Below, one piece after another: positions 28,378-36,827 of a DNA stretch of 64,000 bases. A program made the position numbers and the translations under genes. The notes under the pieces were generated by a model, which saw only the letters and a list, made by a program, of their open reading frames with translations, ran no database searches and was not told where the DNA came from. Where the stretch lies: the NCBI GenBank assembly GCA_001725415.1, contig MEGH01000016.1, positions 17,721 through 81,720 of the forward strand. The letters run 5' to 3'. The number at the start of each line of letters is the position of its first letter. The stretch's first letter is position 1. This stretch comes from Pseudonocardia sp. SCN 73-27 (lineage in GTDB: Bacteria > Actinomycetota > Actinomycetes > Mycobacteriales > Pseudonocardiaceae).

Positions 28378-29159
28378 GCGGGCCGGAGGGCGTCGCCCGC
28401 ACCTACGGGCGGCGCTGGTCGACGGGCTCGGGGGCCCGGGCCGAGCACTACGCGCTGATGAGCGCGCCGGCCTGGGAGGTGGTCGCCGACGCAACCGGGA
28501 TCGGCGACGGCATCGCGGTGCTCGACGTGTGCTGCGGCAGCGGGGAGTTCCTGACCCTCGTGAGGGAGCGCGGCGCGCATGTCGCCGGGATCGACGCCGC
28601 CGAGGGCATGGTCGCGCTCGCCCGGCGGGTGGACAGCGCTGACGTGCGGCTCGGCTCCCTGGAGGCGCTGCCCTGGCCGGACGCGACGTTCGACGTCGTC
28701 ACCGGGTTCAACGGCTTCCAGTTCGCTCCCGACATGGGCGACGCGCTCGCCGAGGCGGCACGCGTCGTCCGCGAGGGCGGGCAGGTGGCCGTCTGCAACT
28801 GGGGTGGCGACGGCCCGCAGGAGCTCATGGCGGTCACCGAGGCCGCGCGATCGCTCGGCGAGGACACGACGCTCGTGCCACGTCTGCCCATCGGCGAGCC
28901 CGGCGTCGTCGAGGCGATGCTCACCGCGGCGGGCCTCACCCCGACCGCGGCGGGGGACGTCGCCGTCCCGTGGGCCCCGCCCGACGACGCGACCCTGCTG
29001 CGGGGGCTGATGTCGGCGGGCAGCCTCGTCCCGACGATCGAGCAGATCGGCGCCGACGCCGTCCGCGCCGCGATCCTCGACGCCGCCGCACCCCATCGCG
29101 CCGCCGACGGGTCCTACCTGTTCGCGAGCACCTTCCGGTGGGTCGTCGGCCGGTACTGA
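28374..29159 (+). CDS. SAM-dependent class I methyltransferase
   Basis: A 261-residue methyltransferase of the Methyltransf_11/25 type. Motif I is VLDVCCGSGEFL (about 51-62), followed by VAGIDAAEGMVALAR and the motif IV region ATFDVVTGFNGFQFAP. GTG 28374 overlaps the stop of the FAD monooxygenase gene, so the two are co-translated. Its stop is 4 bp from the stop of the convergent zinc-ribbon gene. Substrate unknown. Confidence 0.9.
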   Translation: MSGPEGVARTYGRRWSTGSGARAEHYALMSAPAWEVVADATGIGDGIAVLDVCCGSGEFLTLVRERGAHVAGIDAAEGMVALARRVDSADVRLGSLEALPWPDATFDVVTGFNGFQFAPDMGDALAEAARVVREGGQVAVCNWGGDGPQELMAVTEAARSLGEDTTLVPRLPIGEPGVVEAMLTAAGLTPTAAGDVAVPWAPPDDATLLRGLMSAGSLVPTIEQIGADAVRAAILDAAAPHRAADGSYLFASTFRWVVGRY

Positions 29160-29163
29160 CCCG

Positions 29164-29736
29164 TCAGGCGGGCGTGCCGCAGTTCCCGCAGAACCGGGTG
29201 CCCTGCGACGGGGCGCCGCAGCCCCGGCAGTTCGGCGGCGCGAACGCGGTGCCGCAGTGACCACAGAACCGGCCCGAGCCCGGTGCGCCGCAGGTGGTGC
29301 ACGTCTGGCCGCCGGCGGGCGCGCCGTAGGAGTGGTACCCCGGCGCGGCGTTGTACGAGGGGACGCATGTCGTGCAGGTGTTGGCCCGGTTGTCCCAGCA
29401 CTGGTGCCGGCACACCCAGTCCGTGCAGGTCAGGCACTGCCGGAACTCCCCCGCGACGTCCTCCGACGCCTCGAGCAGCCGCTTGTCGTTGGTGACGCCG
29501 CGCGTGCCAGAGCGGTCCCACTGCGCGATGTAGCCGACCTCCTGGATCTTGTTGCCGACCTCCCCGCCCAGGATGCTGCCGCCCAGTGCGGCGAGCCGGC
29601 CCCCGAACCCGGTGACCGACGGCCGGAACCGCGACCGGAAGCCGTTGCCGCAGCGTTGGCAGCGGAACTCGAACTGGTACCCCTCGTTCGTACTCATGTC
29701 GGAGAAGTTGCTGGTGAAGGGAATCAGCTCGGTCAT
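29164..29736 (-). CDS. Multi-zinc-ribbon protein
   Basis: A 190-residue cysteine-rich protein. An N-terminal ribbon (FRCQRCGNGFRSRF, about 24-37) is followed by a glycine-rich stretch, CLTCTDWVCRHQCWDNRANT and CTTCVPSY, then two C-terminal double-ribbon units (CTTCGAPG...FCGHCGTAF; CRGCGAPS...FCGNCGTPA). The paired CxxC motifs should bind four or more zinc ions. GGGACGAG precedes the ATG at 29736. Such proteins often serve as adaptors; no partner is evident nearby. Confidence 0.82.
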   Translation of the reverse strand: MTELIPFTSNFSDMSTNEGYQFEFRCQRCGNGFRSRFRPSVTGFGGRLAALGGSILGGEVGNKIQEVGYIAQWDRSGTRGVTNDKRLLEASEDVAGEFRQCLTCTDWVCRHQCWDNRANTCTTCVPSYNAAPGYHSYGAPAGGQTCTTCGAPGSGRFCGHCGTAFAPPNCRGCGAPSQGTRFCGNCGTPA

Positions 29737-29871
29737 CTCGTCCCGTTTCGCTCGGCGGTCTGACGAGTAGTCGCGCGACGCGGGCCCGGCGCTACCGACC
29801 CACGTTCGTTTCGCCCGGAATCGGCATGAACATCCGGAGATCGGCGACGGGCGCCGAGATGGAGCGGATGG

Positions 29872-30543
29872 TTGGCTGTCGGCGTGGATCCGATCGAGGA
29901 GTGGACGAACGCGCAGCGCCGCGTCGTCGAGTTGATGTCGGGGCTCACCGCGGAGCAGGCGGAGACGACCGTCCCGGCGTGCCCGGACTGGACGGTGCGC
30001 GACCTGTTCTCGCACATGGTGGGCCTGGGTGTCGATGTCGTCGCCGGCGACGAGCCCGACGACCACAACGCGACCTGGACGCAGGCGCAGGTCGTGGCGC
30101 GCCGCGGCCGGGACGTGGCGTCGCTCGTCGCGGAGTGGGACGAGGTCGCCGAGCCGCTGCGGGCGTGGATGCGTGCCAACGGCCCCCGCCCCCTGGGCGA
30201 CGTGATCATCCACGAGCAGGACCTGCGTGGTGCGGTCGGTGTCCCGGGCGGCCGGGACACTCCGGGCCTGTTCGCGATCCGCGACCGCTTCCTCCCCCGC
30301 TTCGCCGCGGCGATCGAGGGCATGCCGCCGGTCGCGCTGGCGGGACAGACGTGGTCGTGGGAGTCGGGTGTCGACGCGAGCGTCGTCGTCGAGGCCTCCG
30401 ACTTCGACCTGGCCCGCGCGCTGGTGAGCCGCCGGTCTGCGGCGCAGCTGCGGTCATGGACGACCCGCGGTGACGTCGAGCCCTACCTGTTCGCCTTCGC
30501 CACACTGGGTGGCCTGCCCGGCCGTGACCTGACGGAGTCCTGA
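29872..30543 (+). CDS. Mycothiol-dependent maleylpyruvate isomerase-family protein
   Basis: A 223-residue DinB-like protein of the TIGR03083 / maleylpyruvate-isomerase mycothiol-binding family: VPACPDWTVRDLFSHMVGLG (about 35-54) carries the metal-site histidine, with a later histidine in GDVIIHEQDLRGAVG. Members are metal-dependent thiol transferases using mycothiol, supporting an actinobacterial host. The TTG at 29872 has GGAG 7 nt upstream, while an in-frame GTG at 29884 has nothing at proper distance. The reaction of this member is unknown. Confidence 0.85.
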   Translation: MAVGVDPIEEWTNAQRRVVELMSGLTAEQAETTVPACPDWTVRDLFSHMVGLGVDVVAGDEPDDHNATWTQAQVVARRGRDVASLVAEWDEVAEPLRAWMRANGPRPLGDVIIHEQDLRGAVGVPGGRDTPGLFAIRDRFLPRFAAAIEGMPPVALAGQTWSWESGVDASVVVEASDFDLARALVSRRSAAQLRSWTTRGDVEPYLFAFATLGGLPGRDLTES

Positions 30544-30577
30544 CCGGGGTCCGACCGATCGCACTTGGTCAGAGGTC

Positions 30578-30617
30578 GTGAGCGGCAATGGTCGCTGTAG
30601 CGACTGTTGCCGCTCAC
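30578..30617. repeat. 40-bp palindromic repeat, copy 5 (core type AATGGTCGC)
   Basis: Identical over all 40 bases to copy 3 at 23897. It sits between two convergent genes (stops at 30543 and 30633), where a bidirectional terminator would be expected. Confidence 0.9.
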
Positions 30618-30632
30618 AGGAGCCGAGCGGGC

Positions 30633-31715
30633 TCACAGCTCCGCGACGACCGCCTCGGTGAACGACGTCGTGGCGGCGGTGCCGCCGACGTCACGGGTGC
30701 GGGTGCCGGCGGCGAGGGTGGCGTCGACACCCGCGCGGACCCGGCGGGCGGCGTCGGTGCAGCGGGTGTCGCTGTGCCGCTCGCCGAGCCAGTCGAGCAT
30801 CATCGCGACCGACAGGATCATGCCGACCGGGTTGGCGAGGTCGCGGCCGGCGATGTCGGGGGCGCTGCCGTGGCAGGGCTGGAAGACGGCGTGCTCGCGG
30901 CCGATGTCGGCCGAGGGGGCGAGGCCCAGTCCGCCGGTGATGCCCGCGGCGAGGTCGGAGACGATGTCGCCGAACATGTTCTCCATGACGACGACGTCGA
31001 ACCGCTCGGGTTCGCGGACCATCATCATGACGCCGGCGTCGACGTAGACGCGTTCGGTCTCGATGCCGGGGTGGCGCTCGGCGACCTCGTCGAAGATCCG
31101 GCGCAGGAACGCCTGGCTCTTGAGGACGTTGGCCTTGTCGAACAGCGTGACCCGCCCCGGTCCGCCTGCGCGGCGGCGGGCCGCGGCGAGGGAGAAGGAG
31201 ACCTCGAACAGCGTCTCGCTGGCCGCGCGCGTGATGGTCATGCGGTCGTGCTCGACGTCGGGGTCGTTCGACGGCGGGTCGGTGCGGCCGGCGAACAGCC
31301 CTTCGGTGCTCTCCCGCACGGTGACGAAGTCAACCTTCGGTGCATACAACACCGGGTCGATGCCGGGGAGCAGGGTTGCGGGGCGGACGCCGGCGACGAG
31401 GCCGAAGCGTTCGCGGAGGTCGAGCTGCGGGGCGATCTCGGTCCCGTCGTCGCGACGGACGTCGGGCAGGCCCATGGCGCCGAACAGGATGGCGTCGGCG
31501 TTGCCGGCCGCGGTCATCACCGACTCGGCGATCGCCACGCCCGTCTCCTTGTAGGCCCCGGCTCCGGCCTGGTGGAAGTCCAGGTCGAAGCGCAGGCCCA
31601 GCGGCTCGGCGACGGCGCGGAGGACGGCGACGCCCGCGTCCATGACCTCGACCCCGATGCCGTCACCGGGCAGGACGACGACCTCGTAGGAGGCAGGGGC
31701 AGGCGTCGTGGCCAT
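30633..31715 (-). CDS. Isopropylmalate/tartrate dehydrogenase-family oxidative decarboxylase
   Basis: A 360-residue NAD-dependent beta-hydroxyacid dehydrogenase of the IPMDH/ICDH family. It has the N-terminal VVVLPGDGIGVEVMDAG, the substrate arginine region VTVRESTEGLFAGR, the Lys of TLFDKANVLK, and the metal/acid motif VVMENMFGDIVSDLAAG. It oxidises a 2-hydroxy acid and may decarboxylate it. As leuB is normally beside leuC/D, this isolated copy next to a GntR gene and catabolic genes looks more like tartrate/malate-type enzymes. ATG 31715 has GGAG 7 nt upstream; a TGCATACA promoter box lies 60 nt upstream. Confidence 0.88.
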   Translation of the reverse strand: MATTPAPASYEVVVLPGDGIGVEVMDAGVAVLRAVAEPLGLRFDLDFHQAGAGAYKETGVAIAESVMTAAGNADAILFGAMGLPDVRRDDGTEIAPQLDLRERFGLVAGVRPATLLPGIDPVLYAPKVDFVTVRESTEGLFAGRTDPPSNDPDVEHDRMTITRAASETLFEVSFSLAAARRRAGGPGRVTLFDKANVLKSQAFLRRIFDEVAERHPGIETERVYVDAGVMMMVREPERFDVVVMENMFGDIVSDLAAGITGGLGLAPSADIGREHAVFQPCHGSAPDIAGRDLANPVGMILSVAMMLDWLGERHSDTRCTDAARRVRAGVDATLAAGTRTRDVGGTAATTSFTEAVVAEL

Positions 31716-31773
31716 GCGGGCTCCGTTCGCGATGAACGCGCGGGACGCGCGGGAAAACGGGAGGAGAGCCCGC

Positions 31774-31787
31774 GGATTGTATGCAGT
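31774..31787 (-). promoter_or_regulatory. TGCATACA box with -10, upstream of the IPMDH-family gene
   Basis: Read on the minus strand it is TGCATACAAT (31785-31776); TACAAT is a near-consensus -10 and transcription would run toward the ATG at 31715. TGCATACA is one base from the palindrome TGTATACA, a shape common for FCD-type GntR operators. Four other units in 32-48 kb carry the same box in the same orientation. Confidence 0.6.
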
Positions 31788-32482
31788 CAGCTCGCTTCGA
31801 CGGAAGCAGGACCGAGCAGCTGCTCCCGCCCCTCGAGCAGCCGGGACTTCGCCGAGTAGACGTGGGCGAGCATCACGGACTCGGCCCACTCGGGGCTGCG
31901 CGCCCGGAACGCGGCGAGGATCTCGCGGTGGTGGCGGTTGCTGCGCTGCTGGTCCTCGCGGGTGTAGTCGTGCACGGTGCGCAGCACCAGCGGGCCGATG
32001 ACGACGCTGCCCCGTACCGCCGCGAAGATCTCCCCGCCCGCGGCACGGGCGATGGAGCCGTGGAACTCGCGGTTGAACTCCGCGGTCAGGTCGATGAGCT
32101 CGGGGTCCCCGAGCGCGAGCTCGGCGGTGCTGCGTTCGACGGTGTCGCACAGCCCTGACAACCGGTCGATCTCGGCGTCGGGCATCGTGACCGCGGCCCG
32201 GCGCACGAAGAAGCCCTCGACGACGGCGCGGAGGTCGTAGATCGCGGCGATGTCGAGGGAGCGCCAGTCGACCACGCGGGCGCCGCGGTGCGGCAGCGCC
32301 TCGATGAGCCCTTCGGACTGCAAGCGGCGCAACGCCTCTCGGACCGGGGTGCGGGACAGGCCGTAGCGCTCGGCCATGTTGGCCTCGCCCAGCCGGGAGC
32401 CGCCCTCCAGGTCACCGGACATGATGTCCGCCCGGATCATGCGGTACGCCCGGTCGGCCGCCCGTTCGTTACTCGACGTCAC
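31787..32482 (-). CDS. GntR-family regulator, FCD type (module A)
   Basis: A 231-residue FadR-subfamily regulator. The winged helix (about 8-70) has GGSRLGEANMAERYGLSRTP and VREALRRLQSEGLIEALPH; the FCD ligand domain (about 90-215) shows the metal-binding residues in FNREFHGSIARAAGG and HHREILAAF. It starts at GTG 32482 with no clear ribosome site, possibly leaderless. It lies between the IPMDH-family gene and the divergent amidase operon, both of which carry a TGCATACA box, so it is the natural candidate for the protein binding those boxes (inference). Confidence 0.9.
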   Translation of the reverse strand: MTSSNERAADRAYRMIRADIMSGDLEGGSRLGEANMAERYGLSRTPVREALRRLQSEGLIEALPHRGARVVDWRSLDIAAIYDLRAVVEGFFVRRAAVTMPDAEIDRLSGLCDTVERSTAELALGDPELIDLTAEFNREFHGSIARAAGGEIFAAVRGSVVIGPLVLRTVHDYTREDQQRSNRHHREILAAFRARSPEWAESVMLAHVYSAKSRLLEGREQLLGPASVEAS

Positions 32483-32660
32483 CCGGCGAGACGGTACAGG
32501 TCGGATCGGCCAACACCACCCACTCGGGCTCCGAATCCCCGAAAATCGCCGAACTTTGTGCACAGTTCGCGGCACCCGATCCACACGACTGTTTCCGGAG
32601 GGTTACGCGCGGCTGGGGCTGCTGGCTGCGGATTCGGGGCCAGAAGGGTCCTTCCGGCCG

Positions 32661-32690
32661 TTGACGCCATGAGCGCGGGTTGCATACAGT
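32661..32690 (+). promoter_or_regulatory. Promoter with TGCATACA box, amidase operon
   Basis: TTGACG (-35, 32661-32666), 18 bp, TACAGT (-10, 32685-32690); the box TTGCATACAG overlaps the -10. The amidase start is 52 nt downstream. This is the best-formed promoter of the set. Confidence 0.65.
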
Positions 32691-32742
32691 TTGCGACGGC
32701 CGCGCCGGGTCGGCGGCTCCCCTCGACGACAGGAGGTCGGGC

Positions 32743-34107
32743 GTGCAGCTCCCCGATGACCGTGCACCGCTCGGTGGTCCGCAGGGCTGGGACACCGCGC
32801 ACGCGCGGTATCAGGAGGTCGACGACCGGGTCCGGGCCGTCATCACCTGGGTGGACTCCTCCCGTGCCGACGCCGAGGCCGCCGCGCAGCGCCGCGCCGA
32901 CGGGGCGTCGCTGGGCCCGCTCGACGGGGTGCTGGTCGCGCTGAAGGACAACATCGACGTCGCGGGCGTGCACACCACCGCGGGCGCTTCCTTCCTGTCC
33001 GACAACGTCGCGACCGACGACGCGACCGTCGTCCGACGGTTGCGCGCGGCCGGGGCGGTCGTCAACGCCAAGCTGAACATGGCCGAGCTGGCCTGGGGCG
33101 CGACCACGCAGAACCTGACCTACGGCGCCTGCCGCAACCCGTGGGACCTCGACCGCATCCCCGGCGGCTCGTCCGGCGGTTCCGGCGCGGCGATCGCCGC
33201 CGGCTACTGCGACCTCGCCCTGGGCACCGACACCGGCGCGTCGGTCCGCATCCCCGCCGCGCTCAACGGCGTCGTCGGGCTGCGGCCCAGCGTCGGCGCC
33301 ATCTCCATCGACGGCGTGCTGCCGGCCGCGAAGACGCAGGACACCGTCGGCCCGATGGCCCGGTACGCGGTCGACGCCGCCCGGCTGACCGAAGCGCTCA
33401 TCGGGTTCGACCCGGCCGACCCCTACTCGGTGGCGTCGACGGGCGCCCCCGCCACGTCGGCGATCGGCAAGCCGCTCGACGGCCTCACCGTCGGCGTCGC
33501 GCGCGCGTTCTTCTTCGACGACCTCGACGACGGCGTCGGCGAGCGCATCGAGACGTTCCTCGGCTGGCTGTCCGACCAGGGCACCACCACCGCCGACGTC
33601 CCCGACTTCGGCGCGACCGGCGCGCACGAGCACTGGACGCGCATCGTCGGCTGCGAGGGTGCGTCGTTCCACCAGGAGCGGCTGCTCGCCCATCCCGACC
33701 ACTTCTCCCCCGACGTGTTCGGCCGCGTCACCGCCGGGCTCGACATCCCGGCCGTGGACCTCGTCCGCTCGCTGGCGTTCCGGGCCGAGTACCGGACCCG
33801 GCTCGCCCGGGTGTTCGCCGACCTCGACGTCATCGTCACGCCGGTCGTTCCCGTCGACGTCCCGATGGCCGGCGGTCCCGACTCCCGCGCACAGACGTTG
33901 CAGCTCGGCCGGATCACCTACCCGTGGGCCCTGCACGACGGGCCGACGCTGAGCCTGCCGATCGGCTTCCACCCGCGTAGCGGCCTGCCCGTCGGGATCG
34001 CGATCACCGCACCCCGCTTCGGCGAGGCCGTCCTGTTCCAGATCGCGTGCGCGTATCAGGACGTCACCGACTGGCACACCGCCCGCGCCGTCGTCCCCAC
34101 CCGCTGA
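32743..34107 (+). CDS. Amidase-signature-family hydrolase
   Basis: A 454-residue amidase-signature enzyme, hydrolysing a carboxamide to acid and ammonia. The Ser-cisSer-Lys triad is visible: K68 (LKDNIDVAG), S144 (GGSSGGSG, 141-148) and nucleophile S167 (GTDTGASVRIPAALNG). GTG 32743 has AGGAGG 6 nt upstream. It opens an operon with CoA-transferase, hydantoinase, isochorismatase-family hydrolase and MDR enzyme. In this company it may open a half-amide or carbamoyl intermediate (inference); aryl and aliphatic amides cannot be separated by sequence. Confidence 0.92.
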   Translation: MQLPDDRAPLGGPQGWDTAHARYQEVDDRVRAVITWVDSSRADAEAAAQRRADGASLGPLDGVLVALKDNIDVAGVHTTAGASFLSDNVATDDATVVRRLRAAGAVVNAKLNMAELAWGATTQNLTYGACRNPWDLDRIPGGSSGGSGAAIAAGYCDLALGTDTGASVRIPAALNGVVGLRPSVGAISIDGVLPAAKTQDTVGPMARYAVDAARLTEALIGFDPADPYSVASTGAPATSAIGKPLDGLTVGVARAFFFDDLDDGVGERIETFLGWLSDQGTTTADVPDFGATGAHEHWTRIVGCEGASFHQERLLAHPDHFSPDVFGRVTAGLDIPAVDLVRSLAFRAEYRTRLARVFADLDVIVTPVVPVDVPMAGGPDSRAQTLQLGRITYPWALHDGPTLSLPIGFHPRSGLPVGIAITAPRFGEAVLFQIACAYQDVTDWHTARAVVPTR

Positions 34108-34146
34108 CCAGCGCCCACGCCCGCCAGGGCAGACCGGAAGGTTGTC

Positions 34147-35388
34147 ATGACAGAGCACACCGTCGACGTCTCGGCGCTCACGCCCGTCGAGAAGGGCCGC
34201 GGCGCGCTCGAGGGCCTGCGGGTCCTCGACCTGGCCACGATGATGGCGGCGCCCTGGGCCGCGACGTACCTCGCCGACTACGGCGCCGACGTCGTCAAGG
34301 CGGAGCTGCCGGGTACCGGTGACCCGGTCCGCAAGTGGGGCACGCAGTTCGAGGGCATCTCGCTGGCGTGGAAGACGTTGGCGCGCAACAAGCGCCTCAT
34401 CACCTTGGCGATGAACAAGCCCGAGGGCCAGGAGCTGGTGCGGCGGCTGGTCAAGGACTTCGACATCCTCATCGAGAACTTCCGGCCCGGTGTCATGGAG
34501 CGGTGGGGGCTGGGCCCCGAGGTCCTCCAGGAGATCAACCCGAAGCTGATCATCCTGCGTACCTCCGGCTACGGGCAGACCGGCCCGTACGCCGAACGCC
34601 CCGGGTTCGGCACGCTGGCCGAGGGGTTCTCAGGCCTGGCCTACATCACCGGTGCCGACGACCGGCCGCCGTCGATCGCGGGCTACCCGCTGGCCGACGG
34701 TGTCGCCGCCCTGACCGGCGCGATGGCCGTCCTCGCCGCTGTCTACTGGCGTGATGTCAACGGCGGCAAGGGCCAGGTCATCGACAACGCGATCACCGAG
34801 GCCACCTACCGGCTCATCGACTACACGATGCTCGACTGGGAGAAGCGCGGCGTCGTCCGCCAGCGTTCCGGGAACCGGCTGGCCGACCTCGCGCCGCGCA
34901 ACACCTACCAGTGCTCCGACGGGCACTGGATCTCGATCTCCGGCGGGACCCAGGCCATCGTGGAGCGCATGTTCCGGGTCATGGACCGCCCCGAGCTCAT
35001 CACCGACCCGCGGTTCCTCGACAACGAGACGCGGCTGCGCAACGTCGCCGACCTCGACGAGGCGATCGCGGAGTTCGTGGCGAAGCACCCGCAGGAGGAG
35101 GTGCTGCGCCGCTTCGAGGAGGCCCGGGTCGCCGCCGCGGCGGTGCACGACATCAAGCAGGTCGCCGAGCACCCGCACTTCCAGGCCCGCGAGCTGCTGC
35201 AGCGCATCGACGACCCGGAGCTCGGCCCGACGTCGGTGACCCACGTGCACCCGCGGCTGTCGGAGACGCCGGGCGGGGTCAGCCACCTCGGTGGCGTGAT
35301 GGGGCAGGACAACGAGAGCTTCTACCTCGACGAGGTGGGGCTGTCGCAGGAGGAGTACCAGAAGCTCAAGGACGTCGGGGCCATCTGA
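34147..35388 (+). CDS. Family III CoA-transferase (module A)
   Basis: A 413-residue CaiB/BaiF-type transferase with YLADYGADVVKAELPGTGD and the expected catalytic D184 (GYPLADGVAALTG). GGAAGG precedes ATG 34147. It is strikingly like the module B transferase at 59196: both have ILRT-GxGQTGPYA and RPGFGTLAE at matching places and EEVLA/RRFE-type C-termini. It should make the CoA thioester of the acid released by the amidase and hydantoinase-type enzymes of the operon (inference). Subsequent genes follow after a 32-bp gap. Confidence 0.92.
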   Translation: MTEHTVDVSALTPVEKGRGALEGLRVLDLATMMAAPWAATYLADYGADVVKAELPGTGDPVRKWGTQFEGISLAWKTLARNKRLITLAMNKPEGQELVRRLVKDFDILIENFRPGVMERWGLGPEVLQEINPKLIILRTSGYGQTGPYAERPGFGTLAEGFSGLAYITGADDRPPSIAGYPLADGVAALTGAMAVLAAVYWRDVNGGKGQVIDNAITEATYRLIDYTMLDWEKRGVVRQRSGNRLADLAPRNTYQCSDGHWISISGGTQAIVERMFRVMDRPELITDPRFLDNETRLRNVADLDEAIAEFVAKHPQEEVLRRFEEARVAAAAVHDIKQVAEHPHFQARELLQRIDDPELGPTSVTHVHPRLSETPGGVSHLGGVMGQDNESFYLDEVGLSQEEYQKLKDVGAI

Positions 35389-35420
35389 GCTACAACCCAC
35401 CGCAGGGCAAGGGAGCGAGA

Positions 35421-36827
35421 ATGTACGACCTCATCGTCACCAACGGGCTGGTCGCCGACGACCGCACGGTGCAGCCCCTCGACATCGCCGTCAAGGACGA
35501 GAAGATCGTCGCGGTCGGCACCCACGGCCAGTTCACCGACACCGGTGCGGCGACGGTCGTCGACGCGGCCGGCAAGTACGTGCTGCCGGGCGGTATCGAC
35601 AGCCACGTGCACTACGACCTGCAGATCTCCGAGGCCATGAAGGCGCAGTCCTCGGAGGCCGGCTCCCGCGCGGGCCTGTGGGGCGGCACGACCACCTACA
35701 TCGACTTCTCGATCTCCTGGGGCGAGGAGGACCTCGTCGAGTCCATCCAGTCGAAGATGGAGAAGACGAACTCGCAGAACCTGTACAGCGACTACGCCCT
35801 GCACGCGATCATGACCGGCAACTGGCCGCAGTCCAACGCCGACCGGATCCGCGAGGCCATCAGCGGTGGCGTCACGTCGTTCAAGTTCTTCACGACGTTC
35901 GCGGGGTCCGAGGCCATCGGCGGCATGATGACCGACGACGGCCGTATCTACTCGGCGATGCTGGAGACCGAGAAGCACGGCGGCATCGTGATGGTGCACT
36001 GCGAGGACGACTGCGTCATCGACTACAACGTCCGCAAGCTCTACAGCCAGGGCCGCGAGCACTTCTCCAACATCGGCGAGGCCCGTCCCCCGCTGGCGGA
36101 GGAGGCAGCGGTACGCCGCATGCTGCTGCTGTCGCAGCGCACCGACTCACCGCTCTACATCGTCCACGTCTCGGCCAAGGAGTCGGTCGACGCGATCGGC
36201 GAGTTCCGTGAGAAGGGCACGCACGCGTTCGGCGAGGTCCTGCACCCCAACCTCGTGTTCGACCCCGAGCTCTACAAGCGGCCCAACGGCCAGCGCTACA
36301 TGAACTACCCGCCCAACAAGACGGTCGAGCACCGCGACGCGCTGTGGGCGGCGTGCGAGTCGGGCGACCTGCACACGCTGGCCAGCGACGACTACACCAT
36401 CCCGTGGGACAACAAGATGATGGGCGACACCGTCGACAACGTCACCGGCGGGACGAACTCCGTCGAGACGCGCATGTCGGTGTTCTGGTCCGAGGGTGTG
36501 CGGGCCCGCAAGCTGTCGGTCCCCCGCTTCGTCGAGCTGACCGCGGCCAACCCGGCGCGCCTGTTCGGCATCTACGGCACCAAGGGCGTGCTGCGCCCGG
36601 GCGCCGACGCCGACATCGTGATCATGGACGACGGCTTCACCCACACCTACAAGCAGGGCGAGAACCTGCACTCGGACTGCGACTACAGCAACTGGGACGG
36701 CTGGGACGTCAACGGCATGCCCGTGACGACGATCCTGCGCGGCAACGTCATGATCGACAAGGGCGCGTTCGTGGGCCCGCAGAACGTCGGCAGGTTCGTG
36801 CCGGCGACCACGCCCGAGACGTTCTGA
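35421..36827 (+). CDS. Hydantoinase/dihydropyrimidinase-family amidohydrolase (module A)
   Basis: A 468-residue cyclic amidohydrolase, opening a ring amide or imide with two metal ions. Metal residues: H62 and H64 (GGIDSHVHYD), carbamylated K155 (SFKFFTTFAG), H193 (VHCEDD), H249 (YIVHVSAKE) and D323. The next residue is D324 where dihydropyrimidinases usually have His (TDHCPF; here ASDDYTIPW), so it is a divergent subgroup. GGGAGCGAGA precedes ATG 35421; its stop overlaps the next start (TGATG). The ring substrate could be a hydantoin, dihydropyrimidine or cyclic imide. Confidence 0.9.
   Translation: MYDLIVTNGLVADDRTVQPLDIAVKDEKIVAVGTHGQFTDTGAATVVDAAGKYVLPGGIDSHVHYDLQISEAMKAQSSEAGSRAGLWGGTTTYIDFSISWGEEDLVESIQSKMEKTNSQNLYSDYALHAIMTGNWPQSNADRIREAISGGVTSFKFFTTFAGSEAIGGMMTDDGRIYSAMLETEKHGGIVMVHCEDDCVIDYNVRKLYSQGREHFSNIGEARPPLAEEAAVRRMLLLSQRTDSPLYIVHVSAKESVDAIGEFREKGTHAFGEVLHPNLVFDPELYKRPNGQRYMNYPPNKTVEHRDALWAACESGDLHTLASDDYTIPWDNKMMGDTVDNVTGGTNSVETRMSVFWSEGVRARKLSVPRFVELTAANPARLFGIYGTKGVLRPGADADIVIMDDGFTHTYKQGENLHSDCDYSNWDGWDVNGMPVTTILRGNVMIDKGAFVGPQNVGRFVPATTPETF

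Noticed and set aside
31340-31354. GGTGCATACAACACC, a TGCATACA-like box
   Set aside because: Lies inside the IPMDH-family coding sequence, not at a promoter. Similar matches at 23846 and 61790 are also within genes and were not counted as operators.
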